Below are positions 40,401-48,645 of a DNA stretch of 64,000 bases, one piece after another. Source of the DNA: Manduca sexta (Eukaryota > Arthropoda > Insecta > Lepidoptera > Sphingidae); assembly GCF_014839805.1 (NCBI RefSeq), contig NC_051123.1, positions 13,250,727 through 13,314,726 of the forward strand, in the 5' to 3' direction. The notes below the pieces were generated by a model, which did not search any database, was not told the origin of the DNA, and saw only the letters and a list, made by a program, of their open reading frames with translations. The number at the start of each line of letters is the position of its first letter. The stretch's first letter is position 1. The translations under genes and the position numbers were made by a program.

Positions 40401-42034
40401 TGTTTGTTACATCATCGTTCACGGCTTCCGAAACGCGAGCCTGTCACATTTCAATGAATGAAAAACTACGTCAGGTAGGGAGAAGTATTGAAAATCGATT
40501 TTGGTGATCAATGCTAGCAAATAGAATCTTTCAGTACCATCTACCTATTAGATACACCCACTTGTAAATGTTGCTATAATATTTGATTATTCGCATATTA
40601 TACTATATTAATGAGAAATTTTTTTTTTTAAATACTTTTGTATGTTATAACCGTGACTAATAAAATAATTTTCTCGTTAATAATGTCGAAAAAAGCAGGA
40701 TACAAATAAGTTATAATGTTTTAAAATATTTTTTTAATTCAGGTAATTGTGGTGTGATATAGTGGAAATATCTCGACATCTCACTCACACGTCAGCCTTA
40801 TAATGGCACGTCGTGAAATTCTCTCTGTTATTTTTTATTTTACTTTTGTTAGTTCCATCTAATTTTACACGGCAGTTTATAAGTCTTGCATAATTATTAT
40901 TAACCGAATCAAATATAACTGACTGATTTATACACAAAGAAAATTATAAAAAGCAAATAAAATACTCTATCACAGACGGTAAAAACACACAAAAAGGGGT
41001 AATCTAGGACACCCCACCCTTCTTACAAAATTCTCCCTCTTGTAGTTGTCTTAAACTATCTCGTCCTCTCTCTGATCTTATTCGTCAGTTCTAGAAGTGG
41101 GACTCCCCGAACTGGCTTTGTTCGAAATTTGAATCATTGGGTATTTTTGTAGCATTCAGTCACGTAGCGTCATGTTCGCGGGGTTATTAGAGGTTGTATT
41201 TTTTCACACCTTGAAAAACGCTGTGACAATATTTATTTTGAGTAAGTTGGATTGGATTACTAAGCATATCAAACCGAATGATTAATAAAGTTTATTGGTT
41301 TATCATAGTCAGCAGAATTATGCTGTAACTGTTTTCTGCCTGGTAACATATTTAGAAACTTGTAGAAAGAGTACGTCTCTAGAATAAAATTTGATGACGA
41401 AAATTTACAGTTTGATTCAAAGTCTTACTTAAACAAGCATTATTTAAATAAAAGATAATTTAAATATCATTTGAAAGTTTCTGTTCCCTAAAGGTACCAA
41501 TTTACAATCAACATACTCATCGACTTCAATATTTAGTCCTTTTCTGTTGAACTACTACTATTAATATTATTTTTTCTTTAATCAATTCTTACTGGTGTTT
41601 ACATCATTTAGATATGTGTGACCAGCGTGATTATCAAAAGCATTGAAATTCTCATAAATCGATACTACATATTTGAAGTCATAACTGTTCACAGGTATAA
41701 TAGAAATTAACAATCAGACGATAATTGCCACCTTCCCTTCCTTATAATATATTCGACTCACTGACCTTCCTAACCCGTTATCATCCACGTGACCTCTGAT
41801 CAAACATTGATCATTATTCTCTCCTCTACTAGTCTGTCCTTTAGCTTCCTTAAGTCATACTAAACCCAAATCTATATTAGTTATAAGTATTACCTGTTTG
41901 ACTGAAGTATCCCTCGATCCGATTTTAGCAGACAGCTCTTTGATGTCGTTCTGCAGCTCCAGTATCCTCGCCTCATACTCCCCCTGCGTGGTGTCCAGCC
42001 GCCGTCGAAGCAGATGTTTCTCTTGTTCCAACTC
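7286..42034 (-). CDS. BicDR: BICD-related dynein/kinesin cargo adaptor (BicDR/BICDL family), N-terminus not found
   Basis: Gene-level entry. Exon order on the minus strand is 42034-41894, 33756-33601, 32995-32821, 31413-31167, 28836-28617, 8350-8198, 7804-7700 and 7414-7286 (stop); four of these also exist in a second block at 17834-22977. Phases agree at every join (0,0,0,1,0,0,0). The visible product is about 440 residues of almost continuous coiled coil. The C-terminal coil VALAKTRVELMQANSQLYEA then VRQKVDLGQQLEQWQ, followed by MDMQELIDEQM and a tail ending RTSRILGFFHR, matches the BICDR pattern '...QQKV.LSQQLE.WQ.DM..L.D.Q' with a short '..LFSFF..' end. BICDR proteins link dynein-dynactin and Kif1C to Rab6 vesicles. 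The dynein-binding CC1 box exon should lie upstream; it may be in the gap at 56368 or outside the window. Confidence 0.8.
7700..7804 (-). CDS. BicDR: BicDR exon, conserved cargo-binding coil
   Basis: 105 bp, 35 codons, phase 0 at both ends, acceptor TTTCCAG, donor GTGGGT. It encodes VALAKTRVELMQANSQLYEA then VRQKVDLGQQLEQWQ. This is the best-conserved part of the family, the region implicated in Rab6 binding, and the strongest evidence for the gene name. Confidence 0.85.
8198..8350 (-). CDS. BicDR: BicDR coiled-coil exon
   Basis: 153 bp, 51 codons, phase 0 at both ends, acceptor TTTCCAG, donor GTACGT. It encodes LSVAEVELRAAAEERDKLLN, then DANYNSLQNDEAVTRARQER and DEAIERKKAAE, a charged coiled coil. 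Strong GC richness contrasts with the AT-rich introns. Confidence 0.8.
9493..9650 (+). repeat. Dispersed repeat family B, truncated copy
   Basis: Begins 'ACTGTCCCACTGCTGGGCAC', then 'CTACTACTGAGAGGAG', 'GGATTGGTAGACTTCACACA' and 'TTCCTATAGAGAACTTTTCA'. Related copies lie at 43107-43370 and 44090-44380. The family is common in Lepidoptera and probably SINE- or LINE-derived. Confidence 0.6.
10430..10640 (+). repeat. Dispersed repeat family C, copy 1
   Basis: Contains the inverted pair GTCGACTG...CAGTCGAC (10449-10490 region), then 'ACAGGCTGATCCCGGA.CGC', 'GGCGGGTTTTAACACCTTGT' and 'ATATAAAATATATCCTACC'. A close relative is at 35250-35495. Inverted partial copies lie at 19305-19420 and 30080-30195. 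Confidence 0.55.
10788..10930 (+). mobile_element. Helitron-like 5' fragment
   Basis: Starts in an (AT)n run followed by 'ATAAAAATGAATCTCTATTT', then 'ACGCGTGAATGGACGG.AAA.TT.GCTAAT', ending near GAGAAGGTTCTTA. This resembles the 'TATATAAAAATGAAT...GAC.GATTTGGCTAATT...' start of widespread insect nonautonomous elements that end in CTAGT. It is truncated. Confidence 0.35.
11341..11385. repeat. Perfect AT-rich inverted repeat (18-bp arms)
   Basis: The arms are 11341-11358 (TTTTATAACAATATATTT) and 11368-11385, exact reverse complements separated by 9 bases. Pairing continues for about 6 more bases with one bulge. It could be a cruciform or the centre of a folded-back element. Confidence 0.6.
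12228..13018 (+). mobile_element. Helitron-like nonautonomous element with nested SINE
   Basis: Begins 'TATAATATAAAAATATGCAT' and ends 'GGACAACGTCTGGCGGGTCA' then ACTAGT at about 13013. The '...GACAACGTCTG.CGGGTCAGCTAGT' terminus is a repeated end in lepidopteran genomes. A tRNA-like sequence (12300-12420) sits inside and may be a later insertion. Confidence 0.4.
12300..12420 (+). repeat. tRNA-like SINE fragment
   Basis: Contains a box-B-like GGGTTCGATTTCC near 12330 within 'GTGGGTTCCTGGGTTCGATT'. No complete cloverleaf is readable, so I call it a tRNA-derived SINE rather than a tRNA gene. Confidence 0.4.
13396..13770 (+). repeat. LINE-like 3' remnant
   Basis: Carries 'CGAGGACCTGGGGGTGGTGA', 'CTATGCGCCACTTGCAGTCC' and an A-rich (AAATA)n end near 13760-13780, as expected for a non-LTR element tail. 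No ORF remains. Confidence 0.3.
15150..15320 (+). repeat. RTE-like LINE 3' tail in copy A (counterpart 25865-26035)
   Basis: 'AAAGTAGCCTATGAATTAAT', 'CCAAATTTCATCCAAATCCA' and 'CAGCTGTTTCTCCGTTTACT' are typical of a widespread lepidopteran non-LTR tail. It ends near 'TTTATATTAGTAAAATAAG'. Present at the same place in both duplicated blocks. Confidence 0.5.
15330..15480 (+). repeat. tRNA-like SINE in copy A (counterpart 26045-26195)
   Basis: Box-B-like GGTTTCGATCCC at about 15369 after a degenerate 5' part, followed by 'GAGTGACAGAGTTCTCCGCT' and 'CACCTTGGAACGGAATAACC'. The start differs between the copies (GATGCTTTGG versus GCCGTGCTGG). Confidence 0.4.
16074..16180. repeat. Tandem unit, one full copy in block A
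   Basis: One unit of about 87 bp (TTTGGGC...CCTAATGC) followed by a partial TTTGGGTATCTTGAC. Block B has two full units at 26781-26972. The unit explains most of the length difference between the blocks. Confidence 0.65.
16188..16445 (-). repeat. Dispersed repeat family D in copy A (counterpart 26990-27247)
   Basis: Contains 'CGCAGTCAACACCGGCGGTA', a run of GGGAAGGAGTGCGG-type purines and 'AAATGCTCGCGAGTGCATAT'. A more diverged copy outside the duplication lies at 36870-37070. Weak ORFs here are not conserved in frame between the blocks. Confidence 0.5.
17834..18054 (-). CDS. BicDR: BicDR exon, copy A (intact)
   Basis: 221 bp (2 bases plus 73 codons), acceptor CCCCCAG, donor GTAAGT. It encodes LHSDLSISSLDGEEGETLRR, an alanine-rich stretch, then RDSIAAHARRALERERQIDE and KNEIIADLSSK. 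The reading frame is intact. The last 15 codons differ from copy B by five conservative replacements. The GC-rich ORFs on both strands here are shadows. Confidence 0.75.
19690..19765 (+). repeat. tRNA-like SINE fragment in copy A (counterpart 30470-30545)
   Basis: 'TGATGCACCTGTAGTGCTGA' followed by a decayed box B, TGTTCAATCCC, as in lepidopteran tRNA-derived SINEs. Confidence 0.35.
20389..20636 (-). pseudogene. BicDR: BicDR exon, copy A (frame broken)
   Basis: Counterpart of 31167-31413 but 248 bp with several small changes. One C is missing in the GCTC(C)TCGGG stretch near 20495. Two changes occur around 20545-20555 (GATTGGATTCTTGG against GATGGGATCTGG). GTT replaces TAA near 20412. The net result destroys the exon frame while splice sites stay intact. 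Either base-calling error or real decay. Confidence 0.7.
22042..22215 (-). CDS. BicDR: BicDR exon, copy A (intact)
   Basis: 174 bp, 58 codons, phase 0 at both ends, acceptor TTCCCAG, donor GTAAAT. It encodes DHVQSLESLKAELALVSDKK, then ADLERRLTSSLKNKEGLMQQ and LEEANDRIVALERQLKEQ, a clean heptad coiled coil. Confidence 0.8.
22498..22785 (+). repeat. Dispersed repeat family A in copy A of the block
   Basis: Same landmarks as the copy at 6012. It lies in the 600-bp intron between two BicDR exons. Its counterpart in block B is 33280-33565, so the insertion predates the split of the two blocks. Confidence 0.6.
22821..22977 (-). pseudogene. BicDR: BicDR exon, copy A (1-bp insertion, in-frame stop)
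   Basis: Counterpart of 33601-33756 with one extra A near 22831 (AGCTAAGTC against AGCTAGTC). On the minus strand this turns ...RKTSLQ into ...RKT-stop. The rest of the exon and its splice sites match copy B. Confidence 0.75.
23581..24080. other. Assembly gap, exactly 500 N
   Basis: A round-number N run implies unknown true length. It falls precisely where block A stops matching block B. The 'proteins' of X across it are meaningless. Confidence 0.98.
24081..25545. other. Unassigned sequence between the blocks, possible transposon end
   Basis: No counterpart before block A. It is AT-rich with a GC-rich stretch around 24920-25010 and no supportable ORF. It may be the remainder of an insertion present in only one haplotype, ending at the point where block B begins. 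I do not recognise the family. 'CGAGATATCGCGAAAAAGTG' at 24402 and 'CGAAAAGTGCTGTTTTTGAG' at 25495 are the most distinctive stretches. Confidence 0.4.
26781..26985. repeat. Tandem unit, two full copies in block B
   Basis: Units begin at 26781 (about 90 bp) and 26871 (about 102 bp), each running from TTTGGG through 'CATCTCGA' and 'GTCGTTGCTT' to 'TACCTAAT', with a partial third from 26973. Block A has one unit only. Confidence 0.65.
28617..28836 (-). pseudogene. BicDR: BicDR exon, copy B (1-bp deletion)
   Basis: 220 bp against 221 in copy A: one T is missing at about 28722 (GAACCTCCAG against GAACCTTCCAG), shifting frame after the ATLE segment. The 3' end reads QFEEKTEIIADVASK, where copy A has QIDEKNEIIADLSSK. 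Six base changes in 45 bp, all replacing amino acids, are far denser than elsewhere in the exon. Confidence 0.75.
31167..31413 (-). CDS. BicDR: BicDR exon, copy B (intact)
   Basis: 247 bp (82 codons plus 1 base), acceptor CCCACAG, donor GTATGT. It encodes EHLYQNTLKELERLQRSHDT, an acidic middle (HAEMESEPEEQDDGWLRSEA) and VQVYKQLRTLALQLNTGHDD. The final split codon G|GG joins in frame to the next exon, which begins LHSDLS. Confidence 0.8.
32821..32995 (-). pseudogene. BicDR: BicDR exon, copy B (1-bp insertion)
   Basis: 175 bp against 174 in copy A. An extra C lies near 32894 (CCTTCCCTTG against CCTTCCTTG), a homopolymer change that breaks the frame. Otherwise nearly identical, with splice sites intact. 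Confidence 0.75.
33280..33565 (+). repeat. Dispersed repeat family A in copy B of the block
   Basis: Counterpart of 22498-22785. ORFs over it are shadows. Confidence 0.6.
33601..33756 (-). CDS. BicDR: BicDR exon, copy B (intact)
   Basis: 156 bp, 52 codons, phase 0 at both ends, acceptor TCTCCAG, donor GTAATG. It encodes RDEEKASLIAELTAQNSRLT, then AQLKESSATEANLLAQLEAL and KDQCTIRKTSLQ. It follows the exon at 41894 directly in phase. Confidence 0.8.
35250..35495 (+). repeat. Dispersed repeat family C, copy 2
   Basis: Shares 'GACAGTCGACACAATTA', 'CACAGGCTGATCCCGGAACG', 'GGCGGGTTTTAACACCTTGT' and 'ATATAAAATATATCCTACCG' with 10430-10640. Confidence 0.55.
36589..36747. mobile_element. hAT-type MITE (159 bp) with 8-bp target duplication
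   Basis: Terminal inverted repeats CAGTGGCGAAG and CTTTGCCACTG (10 of 11 paired) enclose 159 bp. The flanks 36581-36588 and 36748-36755 are both CTTTGAAG, a perfect 8-bp duplication as made by hAT transposases, and CAGTGG is a common hAT terminus. It has no coding capacity, so it depended on a transposase in trans. Confidence 0.85.
36870..37070 (-). repeat. Dispersed repeat family D, diverged copy
   Basis: 'TGTATCGGATCCTGCAGTCA', 'ACACCGG.GG.AAT', 'CCCCCGGCTTA' and the purine-rich middle match 16188-16445, at lower identity. It shows that the family is dispersed. Confidence 0.5.
37941..38110 (+). repeat. Dispersed repeat family F, copy 1
   Basis: 'GAAAGGCTAGCTTATTGCCATAT'-type core with a downstream 'GAATTCTAAACATAT..GATTAGAATTTT' and 'GTCATTGACCTAA'. 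It matches 39780-39945 with moderate divergence. Confidence 0.5.
39030..39075 (+). repeat. Short tandem repeat, 16-18 bp unit, about 2.7 copies
   Basis: The unit is TGAATTTTGGACACA plus one or two bases, preceded by CAG and ending in a partial GTGAATTTTGG. Confidence 0.7.
39780..39945 (+). repeat. Dispersed repeat family F, copy 2
   Basis: Shares 'TGTTCATGAAGTTATCGGAA', 'GACTAGCTTATCGCCATAT', 'GAATTCTAAACATTTATGGT' and 'TTATTGACCTAA' with 37941-38110. Confidence 0.5.
41894..42034 (-). CDS. BicDR: BicDR, most 5' coding exon visible
   Basis: 141 bp, 47 codons, phase 0 at both ends, acceptor TTTCCAG, donor GTAATA. It encodes ELEQEKHLLRRRLDTTQGEY, then EARILELQNDIKELSAKIGS and RDTSVKQ. This is the first coiled coil just after the dynein-interacting CC1 box in BICDR proteins. 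The box itself ('AAELGKALLE'-like) was looked for on the minus strand to the window edge and not found. Confidence 0.8.
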
Positions 42035-42714
42035 CTGGAAAGAAGATAGCGGTTAGTAAGACATAAAGATGTAGGGTCATAGCGATTCGGGTTAAATGTA
42101 AAAGATGTCAAAAAATTTCGGGAATCCAATCAATATAGCTTGTTTGTGAATCGAAATCCTTCCGAAATATTATCACCAAAACCGCTCAACCAGTTTATTG
42201 TTCAACAACATAAAAGATGTTTAAGAGGAAAATTTTGAAAGTGTAAATGGCAAAAGCAATTTTAAGGATATGTATCGTTTTTTTTTACTTTCGTAATGGT
42301 TATTATAGGCAGTAGGTCTCTCGTATTGTATTAACAGTATGAATAATAGTATCAGATTCAATAGGCCCTGCAGTACAGCTTTATTTATTTCCTTATGTGT
42401 TTATTTATTTCCTTTCCAGTGTGGAAATATTGTCGTGTTTCCGTTTGTAAGACATTAGCAGACAGGGCATTATGTCGATCAACATCAAAGTCGTCGGATG
42501 AGACTCTCAGCGTCAGGTAATATTTGAAGCTCATAGGCAAACGAACGAATTAAGAAATAAGCGAGTTAACAACAAAGTAAAAAAAAAATCAAATGAATAT
42601 AAAAGAAAACAAGACTTATTCATTACCTTAATAAGTTAATTATTTAATTTACAACAATTTGAAAACAACTGAGCGTAAACTATGCTTTCTATAACCCGTT
42701 CGAGACAATAGGTG

Positions 42715-42795
42715 GGAACAAGATGGCGGGCGGAAACGGAGCGCATTGTTCTTCCGGTTGCGGAAATGCGACTTTTTTGCCGGCTCTCATTCAAT
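42715..42795. promoter_or_regulatory. GC-rich patch with AAGATGGCGG and CCGGAAGAA
   Basis: An isolated CpG-rich patch in AT-rich DNA carrying a YY1-like AAGATGGCGG and, on the minus strand, an Ets-like CCGGAAG. It lies about 700 bp upstream of the 41894 exon and could be an internal promoter for a short BicDR transcript. Unproven. Confidence 0.2.
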
Positions 42796-42887
42796 TAACT
42801 TGTTCACTGCATTTAATTGTTTACGTGGTTAGTGATACTCTTTTTATTTAAGTTAATAATCGCCTTTATGTGATATACCTTGTTCAT

Positions 42888-43054
42888 TAGTGGTGAAGGG
42901 TGGCATTCTTTAAAAGGTAACCCGAAGCAAAAAAAAAATAACCTTAGTTAAACATATCGTAGACAATTTGACGAAAATCAAAAACTAAGACAAACGTAAA
43001 TAACCCTAAAAGGGAAGCCGGTAGGAATCTGGTTGTAGGGACGCGTCGCCACTG
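42888..43054. mobile_element. Second hAT-type MITE of the same family
   Basis: Ends TAGTGGTGAAGG and CGTCGCCACTG; internal 'AAAGGGAAGCCGGTAGGAATC' matches the element at 36589. The flanks are TTGTTCAT (42880-42887) and TTGTTTAT (43055-43062), 7 of 8 identical, consistent with an 8-bp target duplication. The more decayed ends suggest an older insertion. Confidence 0.75.
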
Positions 43055-43106
43055 TTGTTTATAGTTAAATAGGTAAAATGTTTAATACTCGAATATCAGT
43101 CCTGCT

Positions 43107-43370
43107 TTATATACTGTCCCACTGCTGGGCACAAGCCTTCTCTACTACTGAGAGTGGTTAGGCCTTCATTCACCACGCTGGCCTAATGCGGATTGGGAGA
43201 CCTCACATATTTCCGAAAATCTTAATTATTATAAATAACTTTTCAGGTATGCAAGTTTCCTCACGATGTTTGCATTCGTCGTTTAAGCAAACGATAATTC
43301 ACAAAGAATACAAATAACTATAGAAAAGTCAGAGACGGGTGTGCCCTTAAGTTTTGAACCTGCGGACAAT
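43107..43370 (+). repeat. Dispersed repeat family B, copy 2
   Basis: Starts 'TATATACTGTCCCACTGCTG' and runs through 'AGCAAACGATAATTCACAAA' to 'GTTTTGAACCTGCGGA', the usual 3' part with a degenerate tRNA-like box. Confidence 0.6.
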
Positions 43371-43394
43371 TTCAAATTTTTGTTCTAAAATTAT

Positions 43395-43470
43395 TTTTGT
43401 GTTATTATCATCATCAGCCACATAAAGTCCACTGCTAAACATAGGCGTCCCTCAGACTTCCAGATCGGAT
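43395..43470 (-). repeat. LINE 3' end fragment (inverse orientation)
   Basis: 'ATCATCATCAGCCACATAAAG' and 'CCACTGCTAAACATAGGCG' form the reverse complement of the '...CTATGTTCAGCAGTGGACT' tail also seen at 56045-56100. Confidence 0.5.
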
Positions 43471-44089
43471 AAAGTAACCTGCATCCAACGTGTTATAAGT
43501 AGGTATGTTCAAATATTTTTATTATTTTTTTTAAATATACATAAAAGTTCTAATGTTGTATTATAATATATGTGACATCTCGTGATATTCCTTAGGATTT
43601 ATAAGGAAGCGCATAAATACCTGAATATACATATGTATAATAAGTAAATTTACAGATAATTTCAACCAAATTGAACGCTCACACAATTTTGTAATTAGGA
43701 AAAATGCACAGAATTTTTAATTCCGAGAATGGTCTGTTACTCAGGCGTAACCGCGAGCAAAACCTAGTCTATTTATAATATTTAAACCAACACACTATAT
43801 GGTTAATGGTTTAAGGCGGGGCATTGCTCCATACACCCATGGTAAGGCCCCGGATGCGTGTTGCTCAAACTGGAACGAGAAACGTACCACTTTGTATTTT
43901 TTACGAAAGAATATAATTATTTCAATGCATTAGTGTTTTTGTAACGCTTAAAATTCGTACTTAAAATGCGTAAAATAAAAATCATGCACATTTCATTCTT
44001 AATTTATAAGTTGCTAATTTAGATTTTGTATCTAGTGTTATCGATTAGTTTAGAGGACATAAAAAAATAATATTTACATCTACAGGGCG

Positions 44090-44380
44090 TATTATATTGT
44101 CGCACTGCTGGGCACGAGCCTCCTCTACTAGTGAGAGGGATTAGTTGGCCTAATGCGGTTTGGTAGACTTCATCCATCTTCAAAATTCCTATAGAGAATT
44201 CCTCAAGTATGCAGGTTTCCTCACGTTTACCTTCACCGTTAGAGCAAGCGATAATTCACAAAGAATACACACATAATCTTAGAAAAGTCAGAGGCGTGTC
44301 TCCCTATCCCTTGGGATTTGAATCTGCGGACATACGTCTCGGCAATCCGTTTCACACCCAACTAGGCTATCGCCGCTTTT
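44090..44380 (+). repeat. Dispersed repeat family B, copy 3 (most complete)
   Basis: Runs from 'GTCGCACTGCTGGGCACGAG' to 'CCCAACTAGGCTATCGCCGC', including 'CCCTTGGGATTTGAATCTGC', the tRNA-like segment. Confidence 0.6.
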
Positions 44381-44829
44381 TACCTGTACTTTTACAACTA
44401 CATTTAAATATATTTTCGTTTAAAGAAACTACGTAAACTCAATTTGGGTTCGCATAGAGGACTAAAACGACTATAACATGATAACAATAATTGATTTCAA
44501 ACACACCTCATATTATTAATAAAAAATAACTCCACATCTATGAAAAACGTATCAGTCAGTTGTTAAATATAATTTCAGTAATCCCTTTTCTTCACTTCAC
44601 ATGCTGTGTTCATAGACGTAACAAACAAGATGCTAACAAAAGAATTAACACGTATAACAGTCGAACGCAATTGTTCAAACAAATGTATTGAAAAACAAGT
44701 CTATACAAAGTTTTACGTCACAGATTTAAACAAGTGCATTGAAGTCGCTTCGGTTTATGAATTGCAGAATTTTCCTTTAAAGTAGATATAAAAGAGTAAT
44801 GTACGAAATTAATAATATATATTTTTGTT

Positions 44830-45092
44830 TTATTGCTTTGAATGACGAGACGAGCTTGCAGTTCGCCTGATGATAAGCGATACGACCGTCCATAAATAGT
44901 AGAAAAACCATCCAACACCTTGAATTACAAATATGGTTTGGTATTCCACTGCGCCCGCCATCCTCAAACATGACAGTCCTTCAAATCGGAACACAACAGT
45001 GACTACACGCTGCTGCTTGACAGCAGAAATAAACATTGCGGTGGTATCTACCCAGGCGGACTCTCACATACAAGAGACCTACCACCAGTGCT
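44830..45092 (+). repeat. Dispersed repeat family A, copy 4
   Basis: Same landmarks as 6012-6325, with a central deletion. Several ORFs over it on both strands are shadows. Confidence 0.6.
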
Positions 45093-48000
45093 CGTTAATT
45101 GCTAAACTAAGTATATCTTTTTGGTTGTTCGTTGCTAAATTGACCACATCTTTTTGATGGCTGAAGTCTTCAGCGCGACGACACGTTGTATAAATGTTAA
45201 ATTATTTTCAATTCATCCAAAATACCACATTTAAAGAATGTATCGCTTCATATCGAATGCTAACTCTCTATCATGGCTGATAGGAGTTTTAGTGATTACT
45301 GAGGGCGAGATACTTTCACACAGGAAAATTTCTTTCAGTAGTTCGAGTTAAAGTGTTAAGTAAGCAATGTATTCTCGATAACTACGTGTTAGTTCTATGC
45401 GAATATGAAAGTTAAATAAAAACTGGCCAAAACATAATACGAAGGAAATTATTAGTCCTCAAACATTTAGGCTAACTTTTCACATCCTATGTAGATTGTA
45501 GAGCACTAGAAATAACTTCGAATCGCGTGCAAAGAGCAGACGTTAAAATCGAATGGCCTATATTTTTCGATGCCAAACTGACTGCTAACGTAAGTGCCTA
45601 ATACTTATTTAAAAACAAAGCACTTTAAACACTATAAACTTATTTGCAAAAACATGCAATTAAAAAGCAAAAGCAAGCGGTTCCAAACAATGAACAATAT
45701 TTTTATAACATTAATGCGTTGAACTTTTTACTGTATGCAAATTTAAACATGTACAAGAAAAACAAAGTAATAAGAGAAATAACGAATGGGTTATCGAGGC
45801 AGAAAACCTCATTGTATTAGCGAATAATGAACTGTAAAAGGAAAGGTTGCGGACATCTTTAATCTCCACTCTGAGAAAAGCACATCGAATTCTACGATTT
45901 TTTAAATAAAATGATAAAATACCTTTCCTAATATTTAAACGATTTTTTTTATAGTTTTACTATTCTGCGCATGATTCTGGGGTGTATTAAAACGCTAAAC
46001 GATAAACCATTAGAAATCACATAATGGCGGTCGAAAGCCAATGTGCAGTGACCCAGTTGCTTCATATCATGTGAACCATGAACCATAGACAAGAGAGCAT
46101 CTTCTACGTCAACCATGTAGGTCGTTTTCACATGTTCTGTATGGTTGCTCGACTTTCCTAACAAGGAGGTTTTATTTGCGAATTATCTTTGACGGGTAAA
46201 AGGGCATTGTCTGTAATTTCCATTGTCTATTATAATTTTAAATAATTTTATTACCAGAGCGTGGTTTTAGAGAGTTATTTACCAGTTATATAATGATGGG
46301 GTAATATTATGTGGTATAATATGATGACGTAGGTGTGTCGAAATAATGCACATTGTAACTATGGTTGAGATTTCACATCGAATTTGCATATATGTTTTAT
46401 ACACGATAAATTATGTGTTAGAATTTAATTTATCTATAAATATTTAGTTTTAAGCGAAGGCAGAGAAACAAGCGTATAGATTACATATTAGATCGAATCT
46501 TCGTATCCAATAAAACCGTAATCCATTTCAGCAATATTGAGTGCATCGCTAATCTTCAAGAATTTCAAAAGACTTCTTTTAAACTAAAAATCATTTACTT
46601 GTTTTCAATAATGAAAAAATGTCTTTAGATGTTTACGTACATTTTTTTAATTGGTTAGCCGTTCAAGCGACCGAATGTACCCAAAACTCTTACTAGATTC
46701 AAATCTGTTCTTAAAACAATTGTAATGGATGGTCGCTATCAAATGACAGGCATTAGCATGCTTTACCATTGTCCCATTAGGATGCTATGAACTACGCAAG
46801 AATCGCCCGTCACGAGCCGATTGCGTTAGATCGATCGCTGGGCTGTACTCAGAATGTAATGCTTCTGACTGCATTCGTATTATGAATTAACCGTAGATAT
46901 GGTGAACGGACTGTGCTTTCCTGTCAAGTTGGCAATTGAGATAGAAATTAAGAGATAAAGCAAACATGTGCTAGAAAATATAACATTTGACGTCAAACGT
47001 CTCAGGTTGAAGAACGCACTGTATACATTAGTAATGGCTACTGATTATGAACAGGCGTAGACTATGAGTTATATTCTCGTCTTAGCATTACATTGTATAA
47101 AATACAAGCATTTTAGTCAAATGCAATCTCATCAACTGTATTCTGCACAAGATTTCAGCTCTACGTCCAAACTTGGACTGGGAGCTGATGACTAAGTGAG
47201 TAAAACAATTTTTTTTAATTTCCGCCCTTTTAATTCTGTAATGAAGCCCCGATCCATCCCTGGTCACGTCACGATCGGTTCGCAAATCATACGCGGCATG
47301 CCGGCACACATTTGCAATGTTCGCCGACCTGCTATACTTTCACTGCGTTGAATGTTTCGACAATGAACGTTCAATGGCATTACCGATATTCTATTATCGT
47401 AAAGAAGTTTCTGGAAAGCTAGATGGATTATGACAAAGTCAAAATTCTACGGGTTATTTATTGATGGTTGCAAATATGCCAGCATAATTCCAGCGATTGA
47501 CAAGGGATAGTTATCAATCATTTTATATGGAGCCCAATCTGTGTACCATTAGATGCAGTGGGTCACTTTGCCAGCTAAGATAAAAAAAATGGCAAGATTA
47601 TAGTGCAGGCCCAGCTAGACCTACGATGTTACCTTTTCACACAAATCCCAGTGTGTAATAGGAAACTTTGTTTGGTCCAATCAAGACAATATGGGTTACT
47701 GTATATGCTGTTGGATATGATCCCGGGCAGCTGCCTATCGATGTCTTAATGAATCCCCAACTCATTCGAGAATTCCCATCCGACCCTAAGATAACGCACC
47801 CACAACTCCTTTGGAGGTACATGACGATAACTAGTGCTGGTGATCACTTGCTATACACACCTATTCGTCAACATTCTCAAAATCTTAGATCTCGGAGCAC
47901 TTAAATTTCCAGAACAGAAACGAAAACGTGAGTATTCCACAATAAGGTTACTAAGGACTAACAGAACCGGATACCCTACAAATTCGTTTTAGTAAGCAGA

Positions 48001-48335
48001 CAAGGCAAGTGTGACTAGTAGGCACTTGCTTTCTATTGCCAACCACCATTAAGGCATGATAAAGAAATAAGTGTATGAATACACAATATAATGGAAACAT
48101 ACTTGATATTGACAGAATTCTATATAACAATAGAAGCTGATGATTTTAAGGAAGTTAATAAACAGGAGAAAAATAGGATTCTGGTGACGTATTGTATTTA
48201 ATTTTCAAACGAGAATTATAGCTCAAGGTAAGCATAAAAAATACTAACATAACACACTCCTTTTTTATAGCATTGCTAATAGCTCGTAAAAAAGAATACG
48301 TCTGAAATACTTCAGAAGAAACAATAAACAATATG
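45093..48335. other. Noncoding AT-rich stretch
   Basis: No supportable gene. 47495-47590 is a degenerate family C tail (ends 'GGGTCACTTTGCC.GCTAAG'). 47600-47905 carries a plus-strand ORF of 78 codons that I reject below. Confidence 0.5.
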
Positions 48336-48425
48336 ACTGCCCGATTTAGGATTCGAACTCCAGAGTGGTATCATACAGAGCACGCATTACAACTAAGCCA
48401 CCAGGACAGTCAACGTTAGAACAAA
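48336..48425 (-). repeat. tRNA-like SINE fragment
   Basis: On the plus strand 'TTAGGATTCGAACTCCAGAG' and 'CAACTAAGCCACCAGGACAG' are the reverse of a box-B/box-A arrangement. It is truncated. Confidence 0.45.
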
Positions 48426-48465
48426 GCCTTCCCTAAACCTTACCTTCCTTCTTACCTTACTTCTT

Positions 48466-48645
48466 ACTAATATTATAAATGGAAACGGTTGTGAAAGTGA
48501 AATATCGTGGATAAACACATAGGCTACTTTTATCCGGTACTTTGCTCCCATGGGAAACTATTTATTTTAATAGAAGGCACTGACATACCCTATTTTAGGG
48601 GCTTTTGTTGCGAGGAAGGCTATACACGCGAGCAACATCTAGTTT
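48466..48645 (+). mobile_element. Lep1-type Helitron-like element, degenerate
   Basis: Starts 'TACTAATATTATAAATGGAA', then 'AAACACATAGGCTACTTTTA' and 'ACGCGAGCAACATCTAGTTT' at the end. This order matches the nonautonomous lepidopteran Helitron-like family called Lep1 and ends in CTAGT. Confidence 0.55.

Larger units (their letters stand above)
34363..41893. other. Large 5' intron of BicDR
   Basis: Noncoding, with the repeats listed separately. 34380-34480 is a GC-richer stretch (GGTCTCGGAAGGACGTCAGA, then TCGGAGGGCGCTGC) that I do not recognise. 38500-38700 contains 'TGGGCAACTGCCCAGGGCCT' and poly-T, probably a repeat tail. Otherwise AT-rich. Confidence 0.6.

Noticed and set aside
47668..47904. 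78-codon plus-strand ORF
   Set aside because: No recognisable domain, no splice context, and it overlaps a minus-strand ORF in the same stretch. Looks like part of a decayed dispersed repeat.
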